64,000 nucleotides of DNA. Origin: Aliiglaciecola lipolytica. Lineage in GTDB: Bacteria > Pseudomonadota > Gammaproteobacteria > Enterobacterales > Alteromonadaceae. Where the stretch lies: the NCBI RefSeq assembly GCF_018860635.1, contig NZ_JAHKPT010000029.1, positions 1 through 64,000 of the forward strand, in the 5' to 3' direction. Under the pieces are notes generated by a model. The model saw nothing but the letters and a program-made list of their open reading frames with translations. It did not search any database and had not been told where the DNA came from. This document shows positions 63,999 to 64,000 of this stretch, piece after piece; positions within the stretch are counted from its first letter, which is position 1; each line of letters opens with the position of its first letter. Position numbers and translations under genes: made by a program.

Positions 63999-64000
63999 CA

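Overview
The window looks like a chromosomal segment of a marine gammaproteobacterium of the Alteromonadaceae (Glaciecola/Paraglaciecola/Alteromonas type). The reasons are AT-rich DNA, two large TonB-dependent receptors, a TonB receptor followed by a TPR-sulfotransferase, DUF3718 proteins, a PEP-CTERM-like protein, and a cytosolic sucrose pathway of transporter plus amylosucrase. This placement is inferred from gene content only; no search was run.

Layout. 1-1.3 kb: insertion-sequence debris (the end of an IS3-family element, a small truncated gene, a complete IS982-family element). 1.5-9.7 kb: glgC, a rhodanese, then a sucrose block (MFS sucrose permease, LacI regulator, amylosucrase, ROK fructokinase). 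9.8-12.6 kb: a three-gene overlapping operon (ABC ATPase, FtsX/MacB-type permease, MoeB-like E1 enzyme). 12.6-22.7 kb: a secreted DUF885 hydrolase, a carboxylesterase, NAD salvage (NadD-like, pncA, pncB), an M20 peptidase, gnd and a CE2-like SGNH esterase. 22.7-31.3 kb: an orphan terminator that may close a small RNA gene, a TonB receptor with a TPR-sulfotransferase, dgkA, a dimeric dUTPase-like gene and a secreted zinc protease. 31.5-36.6 kb: a PepSY-like membrane protein and a seven-gene arsenic operon with a clear promoter and operator.

37-57.7 kb: an acyl-CoA catabolism region. It holds an ACAD10/11-type acyl-CoA dehydrogenase beside a phosphotransferase-fold kinase, a quinone oxidoreductase, an acyl-CoA synthetase, an SDR, a FadB-like fusion, a thiolase, a second acyl-CoA dehydrogenase, an Asp-nucleophile hydrolase, a LysR regulator, a MaoC hydratase and a TonB receptor. 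The kinase plus ACAD pair with synthetase and SDR resembles the logic of 4-hydroxyacyl-CoA (levulinate-type) catabolism. Three DUF3718 genes and a PEP-CTERM-like gene are scattered inside this region. Their three transcription units share one spaced dyad motif upstream, and the two tandem copies share a structured 3' UTR with a compensated base pair. This is the most interesting unexplained system here.

57.9-64 kb: pterin carbinolamine dehydratase and an initiator tRNA-Met with its promoter and terminator. Just beyond the tRNA lie phased GTGCCCA repeats and then a decayed accessory region: an internally deleted IS3 orfA, an S41 peptidase, an SDR, a GNAT pseudogene, an alpha/beta hydrolase, and the end of a MocR-type regulator running off the right edge. 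That pattern suits an old integration site at the tRNA.
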